The translations under genes and the position numbers were made by a program. A stretch of DNA of 64,000 bases from Endobugula sp965214375 (lineage in GTDB: Bacteria > Pseudomonadota > Gammaproteobacteria > Pseudomonadales > Cellvibrionaceae), in contig OZ243947.1 of the NCBI GenBank assembly GCA_965214375.1, positions 1,488,001 to 1,552,000 on the forward strand, in the 5' to 3' direction. Under the pieces are notes generated by a model, which saw only the letters and a list, made by a program, of their open reading frames with translations, had not been told where the DNA came from and did not search any database. Shown in pieces: positions 46,311-56,233 of this stretch. How positions within the stretch are numbered: position 1 is the stretch's first letter; every line of letters begins with the position of its first letter.

Positions 46311-48227
46311 TTAAACCTCACCAGCGGGATCACCAATACCATCGCTGGAGTCGGACGGCTTGTTACTGGATACCGTGGAGCCGCCACTGCTGTCAGAATC
46401 GTCGGTGTTATGCCAGTCGCGCGGAGGGCGCACTTTACGACGTGCCATTAAATCGTCCACTTGTTCAGCATCAATGGTTTCATAGTCCATCAACGCATCT
46501 TTCATCGCTTCAAGAATATCGCGATTTTCCTCAAGGATTTTGTTGGCTCGTGTGTAAGTCTCATCAACAATACGACGCACTTCCTCATCAATGGTTTTAG
46601 ACGTTGCACCAGAGTAATTGACGTTACCCGCACCCGGCATACCCGAGTCATCTTCACCATAATGTAATGGCCCCAGTTTTTCAGACAGGCCCCATTTGGT
46701 GACCATATTACTAGCAATCTGGGTCGCACGCTCAATATCGTTTGATGCACCCGTCGTCACACCTTCGAAGCCCAATGTCATCTCTTCTGCAATACGCCCA
46801 CCCCATAAGGCACACAATTGTGATTCCAGAGCTCGTTTACTTAGGCTGTATTTGTCCTCTTCGGGCAAGAATTGTGTCACACCCAAAGCTCGGCCACGAG
46901 GGATAATAGTCACTTTATGCACAGGATCATGCTCTGGCACCAGACGGCCCACAATCGCATGACCCGCCTCATGGTAGGCCGTGTTTTCCTTTTCTTTCTC
47001 GCTCATGACCATACTCTTACGCTCGGCACCCATAAGAATCTTATCGCGCGCTTTTTCAAATTCCTCAGTGGTCACTAAACGACGATTGGCGCGCGCCGCA
47101 AATAGCGCCGCTTCATTGACCAAGTTCGCCAAATCTGCACCAGAAAAACCCGGTGTACCACGCGCAATAATCGACGGCTCCACCTGATCAGATAAAGGCA
47201 CTTTGCGCATATGGACTTTCAAAATCTGTTCACGTCCACGGATATCGGGCAGACCAACGTGTACCTGACGGTCAAAACGTCCAGGACGCATTAAGGCCTT
47301 ATCGAGCACATCCGGACGGTTAGTGGCCGCAATCACAATCACACCATCATTGGCTTCAAAACCGTCCATCTCAACCAACAATTGGTTAAGGGTTTGTTCG
47401 CGCTCATCATGACCACCACCATGACCACCACCACGATGACGACCGACGGCATCGATCTCATCGATAAAAATAATACAGGGGGAATGCTTCTTGGCCTGCT
47501 CAAACATATCACGAACACGCGAAGCGCCCACACCGACAAACATCTCGACAAAATCCGAACCAGAGATGGAGAAGAACGGCACTTTTGCCTCGCCCGCAAT
47601 GGCTTGTGCCAGCAGGGTCTTACCAGTACCCGGCTGTCCCGCCATCAAAACACCACGAGGAATTTTACCGCCCAAACGCTGAAATTTGGCCGGGTCACGT
47701 AAAAACTCGACCAATTCTTGAACATCTTCTTTGGCTTCATCAACACCCGCCACATCGGCAAAGGTGACATTAATCTGATCTTCACCAAGTAGACGCGCCT
47801 TGCTTTTACCAAAGCTCATAGGGCCGCCTTTGCCGCCCATGCCACCTTGCATCTGGCGCATAAAAAACATGAACACGGCAATAATGATTAATATCGGGAA
47901 ACTGGCAACCAACAACTGACGCCATAGGCTAGCTTCTTCTGGCTGCGGCGCCTTAACGCGAACATTGTTATTCAGCAAATCGTCCATTAATTTGTCATCG
48001 CGCACTTGGGGGCGTACCGTTTGGAAAGGAGCACCACTAATATAACGACCCTTAATGGTTAAACCGTCAATAGACACCTCACTGACACGACCTGATTGAA
48101 CCTCTTTGACAAAGTCGGAATAGTCCAGTTTTTCATTGTTTTGCGGCTTTTCAAAACCATTGAACACCAGAAAAATCACTGCAGCAATGATTAACCATAA
48201 AACCAGATTTTTTGCCATATCATTCAA
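46311..48227 (-). CDS. ftsH: ATP-dependent zinc metalloprotease FtsH
   Basis: Membrane-anchored AAA+ protease for short-lived and misfolded membrane proteins. The 638-residue protein has two membrane segments around a periplasmic domain (about 8-25 and 105-125), AAA+ domain with Walker A GQPGTGKT (usually GPPGTGKT), Walker B IIFIDEIDAVG and SRH, and the zinc site HEAGH. The N-terminus MNDMAKNLVLW matches the family; ATG 48227 has GAGGA ten bases upstream. Intact. Confidence 0.98.
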   Translation of the reverse strand: MNDMAKNLVLWLIIAAVIFLVFNGFEKPQNNEKLDYSDFVKEVQSGRVSEVSIDGLTIKGRYISGAPFQTVRPQVRDDKLMDDLLNNNVRVKAPQPEEASLWRQLLVASFPILIIIAVFMFFMRQMQGGMGGKGGPMSFGKSKARLLGEDQINVTFADVAGVDEAKEDVQELVEFLRDPAKFQRLGGKIPRGVLMAGQPGTGKTLLAQAIAGEAKVPFFSISGSDFVEMFVGVGASRVRDMFEQAKKHSPCIIFIDEIDAVGRHRGGGHGGGHDEREQTLNQLLVEMDGFEANDGVIVIAATNRPDVLDKALMRPGRFDRQVHVGLPDIRGREQILKVHMRKVPLSDQVEPSIIARGTPGFSGADLANLVNEAALFAARANRRLVTTEEFEKARDKILMGAERKSMVMSEKEKENTAYHEAGHAIVGRLVPEHDPVHKVTIIPRGRALGVTQFLPEEDKYSLSKRALESQLCALWGGRIAEEMTLGFEGVTTGASNDIERATQIASNMVTKWGLSEKLGPLHYGEDDSGMPGAGNVNYSGATSKTIDEEVRRIVDETYTRANKILEENRDILEAMKDALMDYETIDAEQVDDLMARRKVRPPRDWHNTDDSDSSGGSTVSSNKPSDSSDGIGDPAGEV

Positions 48228-48323
48228 TGTACTATCCTCTTTGGCCTCTTAAGGAGGCTATATTCACTCTTTTACGCGTGTTTTCTTTCTAATAATCATA
48301 GCATAGACACCAAACACCCGCGT

Positions 48324-48953
48324 CTATCTACCGGTAAAGCCTTTAGCCACCCAATAAACTTCTCTTGAGCGAGCTCTAGAGGCATCAGGCTTGCGTGTTA
48401 CGACGTGTTTAAAGCTTTTACGTGTTTCAGCTAAAAAGGTATCAAAACCTTCCCCCTGAAACACCTTCGAAATAAAACAACCCCCATCCGCTAAGCTGTT
48501 TTTTGCCATATCCAGTGCCAATTCCACCAGATACATGGCTCGCGGCTGATCAACATCAGCCATACCACTCATATTGGGTGCCATATCGGAAATTACAAGG
48601 TCTACTTTGCGATCCAACAGGATTTTCATTAGTTCATCAAAAACAGATTGTTCCGTAAAATCACCCTGAAGGAAATCGACTCCAGCTATCTTCTCCATAG
48701 GCAAAATATCAGATGCGATCACCTTACCTTTATCACCGACCAAATCTGCTACCACTTGCGACCACCCTCCTGGGGCAGCACCGAGATCGATAACGGTAAT
48801 GCCCGGGCGAAAAAGCCGGTCCTTTTTCTGAATCTCCAGCAATTTATAACTAGCTCGCGAACGGTAACCGTCCTGCTGTGATTGTTTGACATACTGATCG
48901 TTGAAATGTTCATCCAGCCAAGCACGGCTGCTTTTGGAGCGGTTTTTTTTCAT
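48324..48953 (-). CDS. rlmE: 23S rRNA (uridine-2'-O)-methyltransferase
   Basis: Methylates U2552 of 23S rRNA in the 50S subunit. The 209-residue form starting MKKNRSKSSRAWL has the SAM motif VIDLGAAPGGWSQVV and the catalytic K-D-K-E surface (SYKLLEI, ISDMAPN, ISKVFQGEG). ATG 48953 is taken because earlier codons come from a repeat element. It stands before ftsH as in E. coli. Intact. Confidence 0.95.
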   Translation of the reverse strand: MKKNRSKSSRAWLDEHFNDQYVKQSQQDGYRSRASYKLLEIQKKDRLFRPGITVIDLGAAPGGWSQVVADLVGDKGKVIASDILPMEKIAGVDFLQGDFTEQSVFDELMKILLDRKVDLVISDMAPNMSGMADVDQPRAMYLVELALDMAKNSLADGGCFISKVFQGEGFDTFLAETRKSFKHVVTRKPDASRARSREVYWVAKGFTGR

Positions 48954-49024
48954 GGGGTCAGAATCAATATCTAAAAATGATGGCAAGCATTAAGGCCATT
49001 TCAATGAAAATTGACTCTGACCTC
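48954..49024. repeat. Stem-loop repeat, copy 3 (upstream of rlmE)
   Basis: GGGGTCAGAATCAAT (48954-48968) and the inverted ATTGACTCTGACCTC (49010-49024), separated by 41 bases. Same arm core as the copies at 3463-3532 and 3883-3920. The longer rlmE frame would translate through the element. Confidence 0.7.
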
Positions 49025-49098
49025 TTAGTTTTGCACTGTACCACTCTGCTGGGGATAACAGCAATTATATCATGAACAAAAAGACTACTAGTCATTGA

Positions 49099-49962
49099 CT
49101 ATATTTTTTGTGCAATCATGGTGGCGAATCGCAGAGCAATGCGATTACCTGCGGAGTCACGACGATGCAAATGACCCACATTTTCGTTGTACTTTTTAAA
49201 CTTCCATCCTGCGTAATAACGCTTCAATTCATCCGGCCGAAAACCAAAAGACAGAAAGTCTTCAGGTAATGGATACTCATCACAATCAAGTGCGGAAACA
49301 ATGAGATTATAACCACCCACACGTGTTTTCTCCTGCATGTTATGAATAACACCAGCAACATGTTCGTGATTCAAAAACATAAATACGACTGTGGAAATAA
49401 CAAGATCAAACATGCGTTCAATGTTTGCATCATTAGCATTACCTGTCGCAACATGAATATTTTTGAGGCACTCTTCGTCAATTATTGCTTGCAACGCCTG
49501 AACGGCATCTGTATTACTGTCAAATGCGGCCACATCAAACCCTTGTTGCTGTAAAAACAATGCATTTCTTCCACGACCACAACCCATATCCAATGCATCA
49601 CCTGATTGAATATAATTAACCACATCAAACATGTCAGAATGCACTGGCGTCAAACCATATTTTTTATGGTAATAATCAACAGGCTGGCAATAAAATTGTA
49701 TCTGACAACGCAGGTCTTTTCCCTGCGGTTCAACTTTATGCCATGCTTGTGGTTCTATATAGGGAATATCGCTGTGGCTATCGAACAAAAACTCATCCAA
49801 TATATTATCGCTCTCATCGAGAGCATAATATTTTAAGCTTCCTGAAAAAACAGTGAGCTTTGCCCATGTACCCACCTTGGTATTGTGTCTCGTCTGAAAA
49901 CCTTTAGGCCAACTTTCATAATCCCATTCGGGCATGGTTTTGTAACACAGCAAATTTTCCAT
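49099..49962 (-). CDS. tehB: TehB-like SAM-dependent methyltransferase with DUF1971 domain
   Basis: Methyltransferase implicated in tellurite resistance in relatives. The 287-residue protein starting MENLLCYKTMPEW has an N-terminal DUF1971 domain (about 1-90, KTMPEWDYESWPKGFQTRHN, GTWAKLTVFSGSLKYY) and a C-terminal SAM domain with motif I ALDMGCGRGRNALFL and HLHRRDSAGNRIALRF. ATG 49962 avoids overlap with the gene upstream. Intact; it ends the divergent FNR-controlled operon. Confidence 0.85.
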   Translation of the reverse strand: MENLLCYKTMPEWDYESWPKGFQTRHNTKVGTWAKLTVFSGSLKYYALDESDNILDEFLFDSHSDIPYIEPQAWHKVEPQGKDLRCQIQFYCQPVDYYHKKYGLTPVHSDMFDVVNYIQSGDALDMGCGRGRNALFLQQQGFDVAAFDSNTDAVQALQAIIDEECLKNIHVATGNANDANIERMFDLVISTVVFMFLNHEHVAGVIHNMQEKTRVGGYNLIVSALDCDEYPLPEDFLSFGFRPDELKRYYAGWKFKKYNENVGHLHRRDSAGNRIALRFATMIAQKI

Positions 49963-49999
49963 AGCATTATCCACTATATTTTTTAAATGATCACACCGA

Positions 50000-50383
50000 C
50001 TAATCGGGTGTTGCAAACCAGCCCGCAAAAATCAGCGCGATTAATTTTATCACTTCAATAATCATGTATACGTTATGTTGATTGGATTGTGTAACCGCTT
50101 CGCCTGCAATAATGAATTGTGTGCGTTCATCAAGAGAGGGTTGCAATCCAATGTAATTAACCAGCAAACATAAAATAACAACCATTATAGAAAACCATAC
50201 AGGCATTTTAATATTTGCAAATGTCATTAAGAGTCCGACAATTAAAATCAGCACAAAGCCAGATTCAATCCAACGCAGCACATAAAATGTGGCACGCCCG
50301 ACCTCCAGCGCATGCGGCAACGAAAGAGACGGTGCCAGAAATTTTGCTGGCGTGGCAATAAAGCTAACATAGATAGTTGACAT
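50000..50383 (-). CDS. Small membrane protein, unknown
   Basis: A 127-residue protein starting MSTIYVSFIATPAKF with four predicted membrane segments. No recognised family. Lies between the DoxX gene and tehB in the same direction, with 36 bases to the former. An earlier in-frame start (50407) is possible. Confidence 0.55.
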   Translation of the reverse strand: MSTIYVSFIATPAKFLAPSLSLPHALEVGRATFYVLRWIESGFVLILIVGLLMTFANIKMPVWFSIMVVILCLLVNYIGLQPSLDERTQFIIAGEAVTQSNQHNVYMIIEVIKLIALIFAGWFATPD

Positions 50384-50419
50384 AATGTTACCCGAAATTA
50401 ACAACACTTCATCTTACCA

Positions 50420-51409
50420 CTACTTTGTATCTCTCATTAAATTTGTCACTCGCAAGCGTTGCCCATAACCTAACAATATAAGCACCAGTGCTGATCCGAT
50501 AATAGGCAAGTGCCCAACAAACTCTGTGCGTGCAGGCAGGTTATAACCCTGTATTAGAAACACAATATTTGAAGCAAACATAAAGACAGAGACAGTGATC
50601 ATGGCTAGTCGGGTCGTTGTTCCCAGAATCAAAAGAACCCCCAGCATAACCTCGAAAAATCCGGCAGAAAGCACAAACAAACGATCCGTAAACATATCAC
50701 ACCCAAGGCTTTGCATAAAATTCCAGCCATAATGTGCAACAAAGGCTTGACCATAGAGTGCTCCGGAAAGTTTCTCAGTAATTCCCAGAGTCACCAAACA
50801 AATACCAACACATATACGCATAGCATCAACAGAATAGGGCTTAAAGCGATTAGTCCATTTTTGTGATGTAAAATTATTAAAAAACAAGAACAAGGCAACG
50901 CCAAACACATTAAAATATTCAAATGCTGACACAAAACCACATTGGATAATAACTCCTACAAAAAGCAGAAAAATGAACATTGCTGCATATTGAACCCAGC
51001 GATTGCCGATCAACATAATACCGATAATCCCCTGCAAAAAAACGAACAACAGACCTAAACCATTATCGACAACAAGGTGTGGAGCAACAAGGGCACCCTC
51101 ATAAGCGGTCAACAAAAAGCTCATACCGGTAAATATCTTTCATATCTCAATAAAATCATGGCGGGTCTTTGTATTTGCTACACGAATAACGGGCAGCTTA
51201 ATATCCAGTAAAACGGATATCAAAACGACTAACAATAATAGCCCGAACCAAACCAGTACGGGCGTATCTGTAAAGGAATAGGGTGTAAAATCAGACACTT
51301 CTGCGGTACTTGTATCAACAAACCACTTCACATGTGCTTGAGCACTCAGAGTAAAAGACAGGCCGAAAGCGACCAAAGTTAATTTTTGCAACACATGAGC
51401 AAGCACCAT
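50420..51409 (-). pseudogene. DoxX-family membrane protein with in-frame TGA
   Basis: A protein of the DoxX family with an N-terminal signal region ending AHVKWF, one membrane segment (about 49-67), then a DoxX-like four-to-six helix domain. The frame is continuous from ATG 51409 to 50420 (329 codons) except TGA at 51140-51142, between VANTKTRHDFIEI and KIFTGMSFLL; the two sides are in the same frame. Reading W at that place restores the expected fused protein. As it stands an N-terminal peptide (89 residues) and a second fragment from ATG 51124 could be made separately. Confidence 0.78.
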
Positions 51410-51458
51410 AAAGCTCCTTCTGAGTAAAAGTGAGACTCGTTAACAAACATCAATTATC

Positions 51459-51501
51459 ATCTTACTCAGTAATCTTTTATGTATTTCTTGATAATAATCA
51501 A
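51459..51501 (-). promoter_or_regulatory. FNR-type box and -10 for the DoxX/tehB operon
   Basis: TTGATAATAATCAA (51488-51501) is an exact TTGAT-N4-ATCAA palindrome. A TAAGAT -10 on the minus strand (51464-51459) places the box at about -41.5 from the start of transcription, the class II activator position. The DoxX gene start (51409, AGAAGGAG upstream) follows. The box is also 17 bases before the Crp-type gene on the plus strand. Confidence 0.8.
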
Positions 51502-51517
51502 GCCAGAGAAATGCAAA

Positions 51518-52195
51518 GTGCCTGAATCTATTATTACTTTATTAAGTGATGAGCAAAAACAGCAGTTACTCGCTTGTCGTAAGGAAGTGGTCTAGCAAAA
51601 GGGTGATATATTGTTCGACAAGGGAGATGACGCGGAATATATGTATCATGTCGACAAAGGGAAAGTCTCGTTATTTCGCTTGATGCCAAGTGGTGATGAA
51701 AAGCTGTTTAAGGTGTTTATGGCTGGAGGTGTTATTGCTGAGATGGCCATGTTTATGGCTCCCAGAAAATACCCCATGAGCGCTAGGGTTGAACAGGAAA
51801 CCGTTCTATCTGCTTTTCATCATCAACATTTAAAAGAAGTTATTACTAACTCGCCCGAGTTATCAGTAAAAGTTATGTGCTTTATGGGTAATCGTGTTTT
51901 TCAATTGATGAACAACATCGATATATTGACACAAGTGAACGCCAGCCAGCGCCTGATTATGAAGCTGGCTGGAATCTATAAAAGCCAACCCACAAAAAAA
52001 GGCAAGGTTGTTATTCCGGCAACTAAAAAATTACTGGCTGCCCAATTGGGGATGACCCCAGAAACCTTATCAAGAGTGATTAAAAAGTTAAAAAAAACCG
52101 GATTGCTTAAAGAGTCAGGAAACAGTTTTTATATTTCAGATATTGCGCGCCTCTGCCAACAAGCAGATCTGGCGACCGACCTATTTGATTGCTAA
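51518..52195 (+). pseudogene. Crp/Fnr-family regulator with in-frame TAG
   Basis: Transcription factor with a cNMP-binding beta-roll (GDILFDKGDDAEYMYHVDKGKVSLFRLMPSGDEK) and a C-terminal helix-turn-helix (LAAQLGMTPETLSRVIKKL). It has no N-terminal Fe-S Cys cluster, so more Dnr/Crp-like than Fnr. From GTG 51518 the frame runs PESIITLLSDEQKQ... but a TAG at 51593-51595 (between EVV and QKGDIL) interrupts it at codon 26. Reinitiation at TTG 51611 could give a near-complete 194-residue protein. It is next to an FNR box and divergent from the DoxX operon. Confidence 0.8.
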
Positions 52196-52202
52196 TGCAA
52201 CA

Positions 52203-52517
52203 CTATCGAATATTGGAAAGTTTTTGATTCGGTTTTTTAGCTTCTCTTAGCAAAAGCACTACTTTGCCAATTTGTTGCACATCGACTGCCTGTGTAATAC
52301 GGCATATTTCATCAATGACGGCGGCACGACTGTCACGATCAGCGATAGCCACTTTCACTTTAATCAGTTCATGATCATTGAGCGCACGATCAAGCTCGGC
52401 AAGCACTCCATCACTTAACCCATCACCCGCAATGGTGACTACGGGACTAAGTGGATGACCGATACTGCGATAATGTTTTTTTTCTGCATTGGACAGGGTA
52501 ACAGATGCTGCTGACAT
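52203..52517 (-). CDS. yhbY: CRM-domain ribosome-associated protein YhbY
   Basis: RNA-binding protein associated with pre-50S subunits. The 104-residue protein has the CRM fold with GHPLSPVVTIAGDGLSDGVLAEL and LIKVKVAI. Start ATG 52517 shares a base with the greA stop. Convergent with the Crp-type gene. In E. coli it is also next to greA. Intact. Confidence 0.93.
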   Translation of the reverse strand: MSAASVTLSNAEKKHYRSIGHPLSPVVTIAGDGLSDGVLAELDRALNDHELIKVKVAIADRDSRAAVIDEICRITQAVDVQQIGKVVLLLREAKKPNQKLSNIR

Positions 52518-52993
52518 TAGAGGTGCTTGACCTCTTCAATCTCATATTCCACTTCACCCGCGGGCGTATTAATAACGACTTCATCGCCTTCAGACTTGCC
52601 AATCAAACCACGCGCAATAGGCGAGTTCACAGAAATTTTATTCGCTTTTACATCGGCTTCATCATCACCCACAATTTGGTAGGTAACACTTTCATCGGTA
52701 TCAAGGTTTAGCAAATCAACGGTAACCCCAAAAATCACACGCCCCGTATGAGGCAGTGAGGCCACATCAATGATCTGAGCATACGATAATTTACCTTCAA
52801 TTTCCTGAATGCGGCCTTCACAGAAACTTTGCTGTTCACGCGCCGCATGGTATTCCGCATTTTCCTTTAAATCACCGTGTTCACGGGCTTCTGCAATCGC
52901 TTGCACAATACGGGGACGCTGAACTTTTTTAAGGTCATCCAGCTCCAGTTGCAAAGCATCAGCACCCGCTTTGGTCATGGGAACTTTATTCAT
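52517..52993 (-). CDS. greA: Transcription elongation factor GreA
   Basis: Stimulates transcript cleavage in backtracked RNA polymerase. The 158-residue protein has the coiled-coil with the tip acidic residues (LKENAEYHAAREQQ) and a C-terminal FKBP-like domain (IARGLIGKSEGDEVVINTPAG). Length equals E. coli GreA. It follows carB as in relatives; 13 bases after it. Intact. Confidence 0.97.
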   Translation of the reverse strand: MNKVPMTKAGADALQLELDDLKKVQRPRIVQAIAEAREHGDLKENAEYHAAREQQSFCEGRIQEIEGKLSYAQIIDVASLPHTGRVIFGVTVDLLNLDTDESVTYQIVGDDEADVKANKISVNSPIARGLIGKSEGDEVVINTPAGEVEYEIEEVKHL

Positions 52994-53006
52994 TATGTTT
53001 CACTCT

Positions 53007-56000
53007 TTAGGCCTTAGCGATACGTGCATGCAAACTCTGCACACTGCGTACTTGTTGTTTATCGCCAAACTGTAACGCCTGACTCACGGCTTGTCCACCC
53101 GCCAAGGTCGTTGTGTAATAAACCGAATGGTTTTCTGCACCACGACGAATACTGGAAGAATCTTTAATCGCTTGTCGGCCTTCTGTGGTATTGATAATCA
53201 ATGATATTTCATCATTTTTAATCATATCCACAATATGAGGGCGGCCTTCTGCGACTTTGTTAACCGGCGTTACATCAAGGCCAGCGTCTTGAAGCACTGC
53301 AGCCGTTCCACGAGTGGCAACCAACTCGAAACCTTGACTTGCCAGAGCACTGGCGACTTCGACAACACCGGGCTTGTCCACTTCACGCACACTGATAAAT
53401 GCTTTACCAGAAGCAGGAATCGTATCACCTGCCCCCATTTGTGCCTTACCATAGGCTTCGGCAAAGGTATCACCGACACCCATCACTTCACCTGTAGACT
53501 TCATTTCAGGGCCCAAAATCGGATCAACCGCCGGGAATTTGTTAAACGGGAATACGGCCTCTTTCACACTGAAGTAATCGGGAATCACTTCATCAGTAAA
53601 ACATTGATCTGTCAGGCTCACACCTGACTGACAACGCGCGGCTACTTTCGCCAAGGAAGCGCCAATACACTTAGACACGAAAGGTACCGTACGTGACGCA
53701 CGCGGATTGACTTCAATCACGTAGATTTCACCGCCCTGATAGGCAAGCTGGACATTCATCAAACCAACAACACCTAATTCCAGCGCCATTTTCTTCACTT
53801 GCTCACGCATCTGGTCTTGCACGTCTTGCGGCAATGAATAAGGCGGTAATGAACAGGCTGAATCGCCTGAGTGCACACCACACTGCTCAATATGCTGCAT
53901 AATTGCACCAATAACCACTTGCTCACCATCACTGACTGCATCAATGTCGACTTCCATCGCCGCACTTAAAAAATGATCCAACAATACAGGCGCATCATCA
54001 GAGGCTTGCACTGCTTCGGTCATATACGTTTTCAATTCTTTTTGGTTGTAGACAATTTCCATGGCACGACCACCCAACACATAGGAAGGGCGCACAACTA
54101 ATGGATAGCCCACTTCCTCAGCTACGTCTAATGCTTCTTCAGTAGAGCGCACAATCGCATTAGAAGGCTGTTTTAAACCCAAGTTTTGAATCATCTGCTG
54201 GAAACGTTCGCGGTCTTCTGCGCGATCAATCGCATCTGGCGTAGTACCAATAATCGGCACACCTTCAGCCTCCAATGCACGCGCCAGCTTCAACGGTGTT
54301 TGACCACCGAATTGAACAATTACGCCTTTGGGCTGTTCTTTGCGCACAATTTCCAATACATCTTCTAGTGTGACAGGCTCAAAGAATAGACGGTCTGAGG
54401 TATCGTAGTCTGTGGAAACCGTCTCGGGATTACAATTCACCATAATGGTTTCATAACCATCTTCACGCATCGCCAATGCCGCGTGTACACAGCAGTAATC
54501 AAACTCGATACCTTGGCCAATACGGTTAGGGCCACCGCCCAACACCATAATTTTATCTTTATCAGAAGATTGAGCCTCACACTCTTCTTCATAGGTGGAA
54601 TACATATACGCTGTTGGCGTCGCAAACTCTGCGGCACAGGTATCCACACGTTTATATACCGGAAACACACCGACCGCATGGCGATGATCACGCACCGCTT
54701 TTTCAGTCTCACCTAACAACACCGACAGACGCTTATCGGAAAAACCTTTACGCTTTAGCGTGAACATGGTGTCTTTATTCAGGTCTGACAGCTCACTGTC
54801 AGCGATTAAGGCTTCAAGGTCAATCAACTCTTTAATCTGAATCAAAAACCAGCGATCAATGGCAGACAGATCAAACACTTCTTCGACAGTCATGCCCGCA
54901 CGGAACGCATCGCCCACATACCAAATACGCTCAGCTCCCGGCGTAGAAAGGTCACGGCGAATCTGGCCGACCGCTTCATCACTTTCCAAATCAACAATCG
55001 GTTCAAAACCCGCAGAACCGACTTCAAGGCCGCGCAATGCTTTTTGCATGGACTCTTGGAAGGTGCGACCAATTGCCATCACCTCACCCACAGATTTCAT
55101 CTGTGTGGTCAGACGCGCATCGGCATCACCAAACTTTTCAAAGGTAAAGCGTGGAATCTTAGTCACCACATAATCGATACTGGGCTCAAACGAGGCCGGT
55201 GTCGCTCCACCGGTAATATCGTTTTGTAATTCATCCAAGGGATAACCCACAGCCAGCTTGGCAGCCACTTTCGCAATCGGGAAACCTGTTGCTTTAGAAG
55301 CCAGTGCTGAGGAACGAGATACCCGAGGATTCATCTCAATCACCACCAGACGGCCCGTATCAGGATTAACCGAAAACTGCACATTAGCACCACCGGTTTC
55401 CACACCGATTTCACGTAATACCGCTAAAGAGGCGTCACGCATAATCTGTAATTCTTTATCCGTCAATGTTTGTGCCGGGGCAACGGTAATGGAATCACCT
55501 GTATGCACACCCATAGGGTCAAAGTTTTCAATAGAGCAGACGATAATACAGTTATCGTTTTTATCACGAATCACTTCCATTTCGTATTCTTTCCAGCCCA
55601 ACAATGACTCATCAATCAACAATTCATTCGTCGGCGAAAGATCAAGACCACGCAAACAGATTTCTTCAAATTCTTCCCAGTTATAGGCAATGCCACCACC
55701 GGACCCGCCCATGGTAAATGACGGACGAATAATGACAGGAAAGCCGAACTTTTTGGGGACTTCATTGGCTTCTTCAATAGAGTGAACAATTTCAGCACGC
55801 GCACACTCAAGACCAATTTTTTTCATTGCCTGGTCAAAGGCATTGCGGTCTTCGGCTTTATGAATCGCTTCATAATTGGCACCAATGAGCTCAATACCAT
55901 ATTTTTCCAACACACCGTTTTCATGCAGTGCCAACGCACAGTTCAAAGCTGTTTGACCGCCCATGGTTGGCAAAATGGCGTCAGGGCGTTCAGCTTCAAT

Positions 56001-56231
56001 AATTTTTTCTACGGTTTCCCAGTGAATCGGTTCGATATAGGTCGCATCCGCCATGGCGGGGTCAGTCATAATCGTTGCTGGATTGGAGTTAACCAGAATG
56101 ACTCGGTAACCTTCTTCGCGCAGCGCTTTACAAGCTTGGGCGCCGGAATAATCAAATTCACAAGCTTGCCCAATTACAATTGGGCCAGCACCAATAATCA
56201 GAATACTTTTAATGTCAGTTCTTTTTGGCAT
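53007..56231 (-). CDS. carB: Carbamoyl-phosphate synthase large subunit
   Basis: Makes carbamoyl phosphate for arginine and pyrimidine synthesis together with CarA. The 1074-residue protein has two ATP-grasp halves (MGGSGGGIAYNWEEF; VLGGRAMEIVYN), an oligomerisation segment, and a C-terminal allosteric MGS domain (FELVATRGTAAVL, about 950-1074). Normal length and intact, the longest frame without lesion in the housekeeping part. Starts 2 bases after carA. Confidence 0.98.
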   Translation of the reverse strand: MPKRTDIKSILIIGAGPIVIGQACEFDYSGAQACKALREEGYRVILVNSNPATIMTDPAMADATYIEPIHWETVEKIIEAERPDAILPTMGGQTALNCALALHENGVLEKYGIELIGANYEAIHKAEDRNAFDQAMKKIGLECARAEIVHSIEEANEVPKKFGFPVIIRPSFTMGGSGGGIAYNWEEFEEICLRGLDLSPTNELLIDESLLGWKEYEMEVIRDKNDNCIIVCSIENFDPMGVHTGDSITVAPAQTLTDKELQIMRDASLAVLREIGVETGGANVQFSVNPDTGRLVVIEMNPRVSRSSALASKATGFPIAKVAAKLAVGYPLDELQNDITGGATPASFEPSIDYVVTKIPRFTFEKFGDADARLTTQMKSVGEVMAIGRTFQESMQKALRGLEVGSAGFEPIVDLESDEAVGQIRRDLSTPGAERIWYVGDAFRAGMTVEEVFDLSAIDRWFLIQIKELIDLEALIADSELSDLNKDTMFTLKRKGFSDKRLSVLLGETEKAVRDHRHAVGVFPVYKRVDTCAAEFATPTAYMYSTYEEECEAQSSDKDKIMVLGGGPNRIGQGIEFDYCCVHAALAMREDGYETIMVNCNPETVSTDYDTSDRLFFEPVTLEDVLEIVRKEQPKGVIVQFGGQTPLKLARALEAEGVPIIGTTPDAIDRAEDRERFQQMIQNLGLKQPSNAIVRSTEEALDVAEEVGYPLVVRPSYVLGGRAMEIVYNQKELKTYMTEAVQASDDAPVLLDHFLSAAMEVDIDAVSDGEQVVIGAIMQHIEQCGVHSGDSACSLPPYSLPQDVQDQMREQVKKMALELGVVGLMNVQLAYQGGEIYVIEVNPRASRTVPFVSKCIGASLAKVAARCQSGVSLTDQCFTDEVIPDYFSVKEAVFPFNKFPAVDPILGPEMKSTGEVMGVGDTFAEAYGKAQMGAGDTIPASGKAFISVREVDKPGVVEVASALASQGFELVATRGTAAVLQDAGLDVTPVNKVAEGRPHIVDMIKNDEISLIINTTEGRQAIKDSSSIRRGAENHSVYYTTTLAGGQAVSQALQFGDKQQVRSVQSLHARIAKA

Positions 56232-56233
56232 TC

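Noticed and set aside
46227..46451. 74-codon plus-strand frame
   Set aside because: Its first part is translated from the palindromic repeat and its second part is antisense to ftsH.
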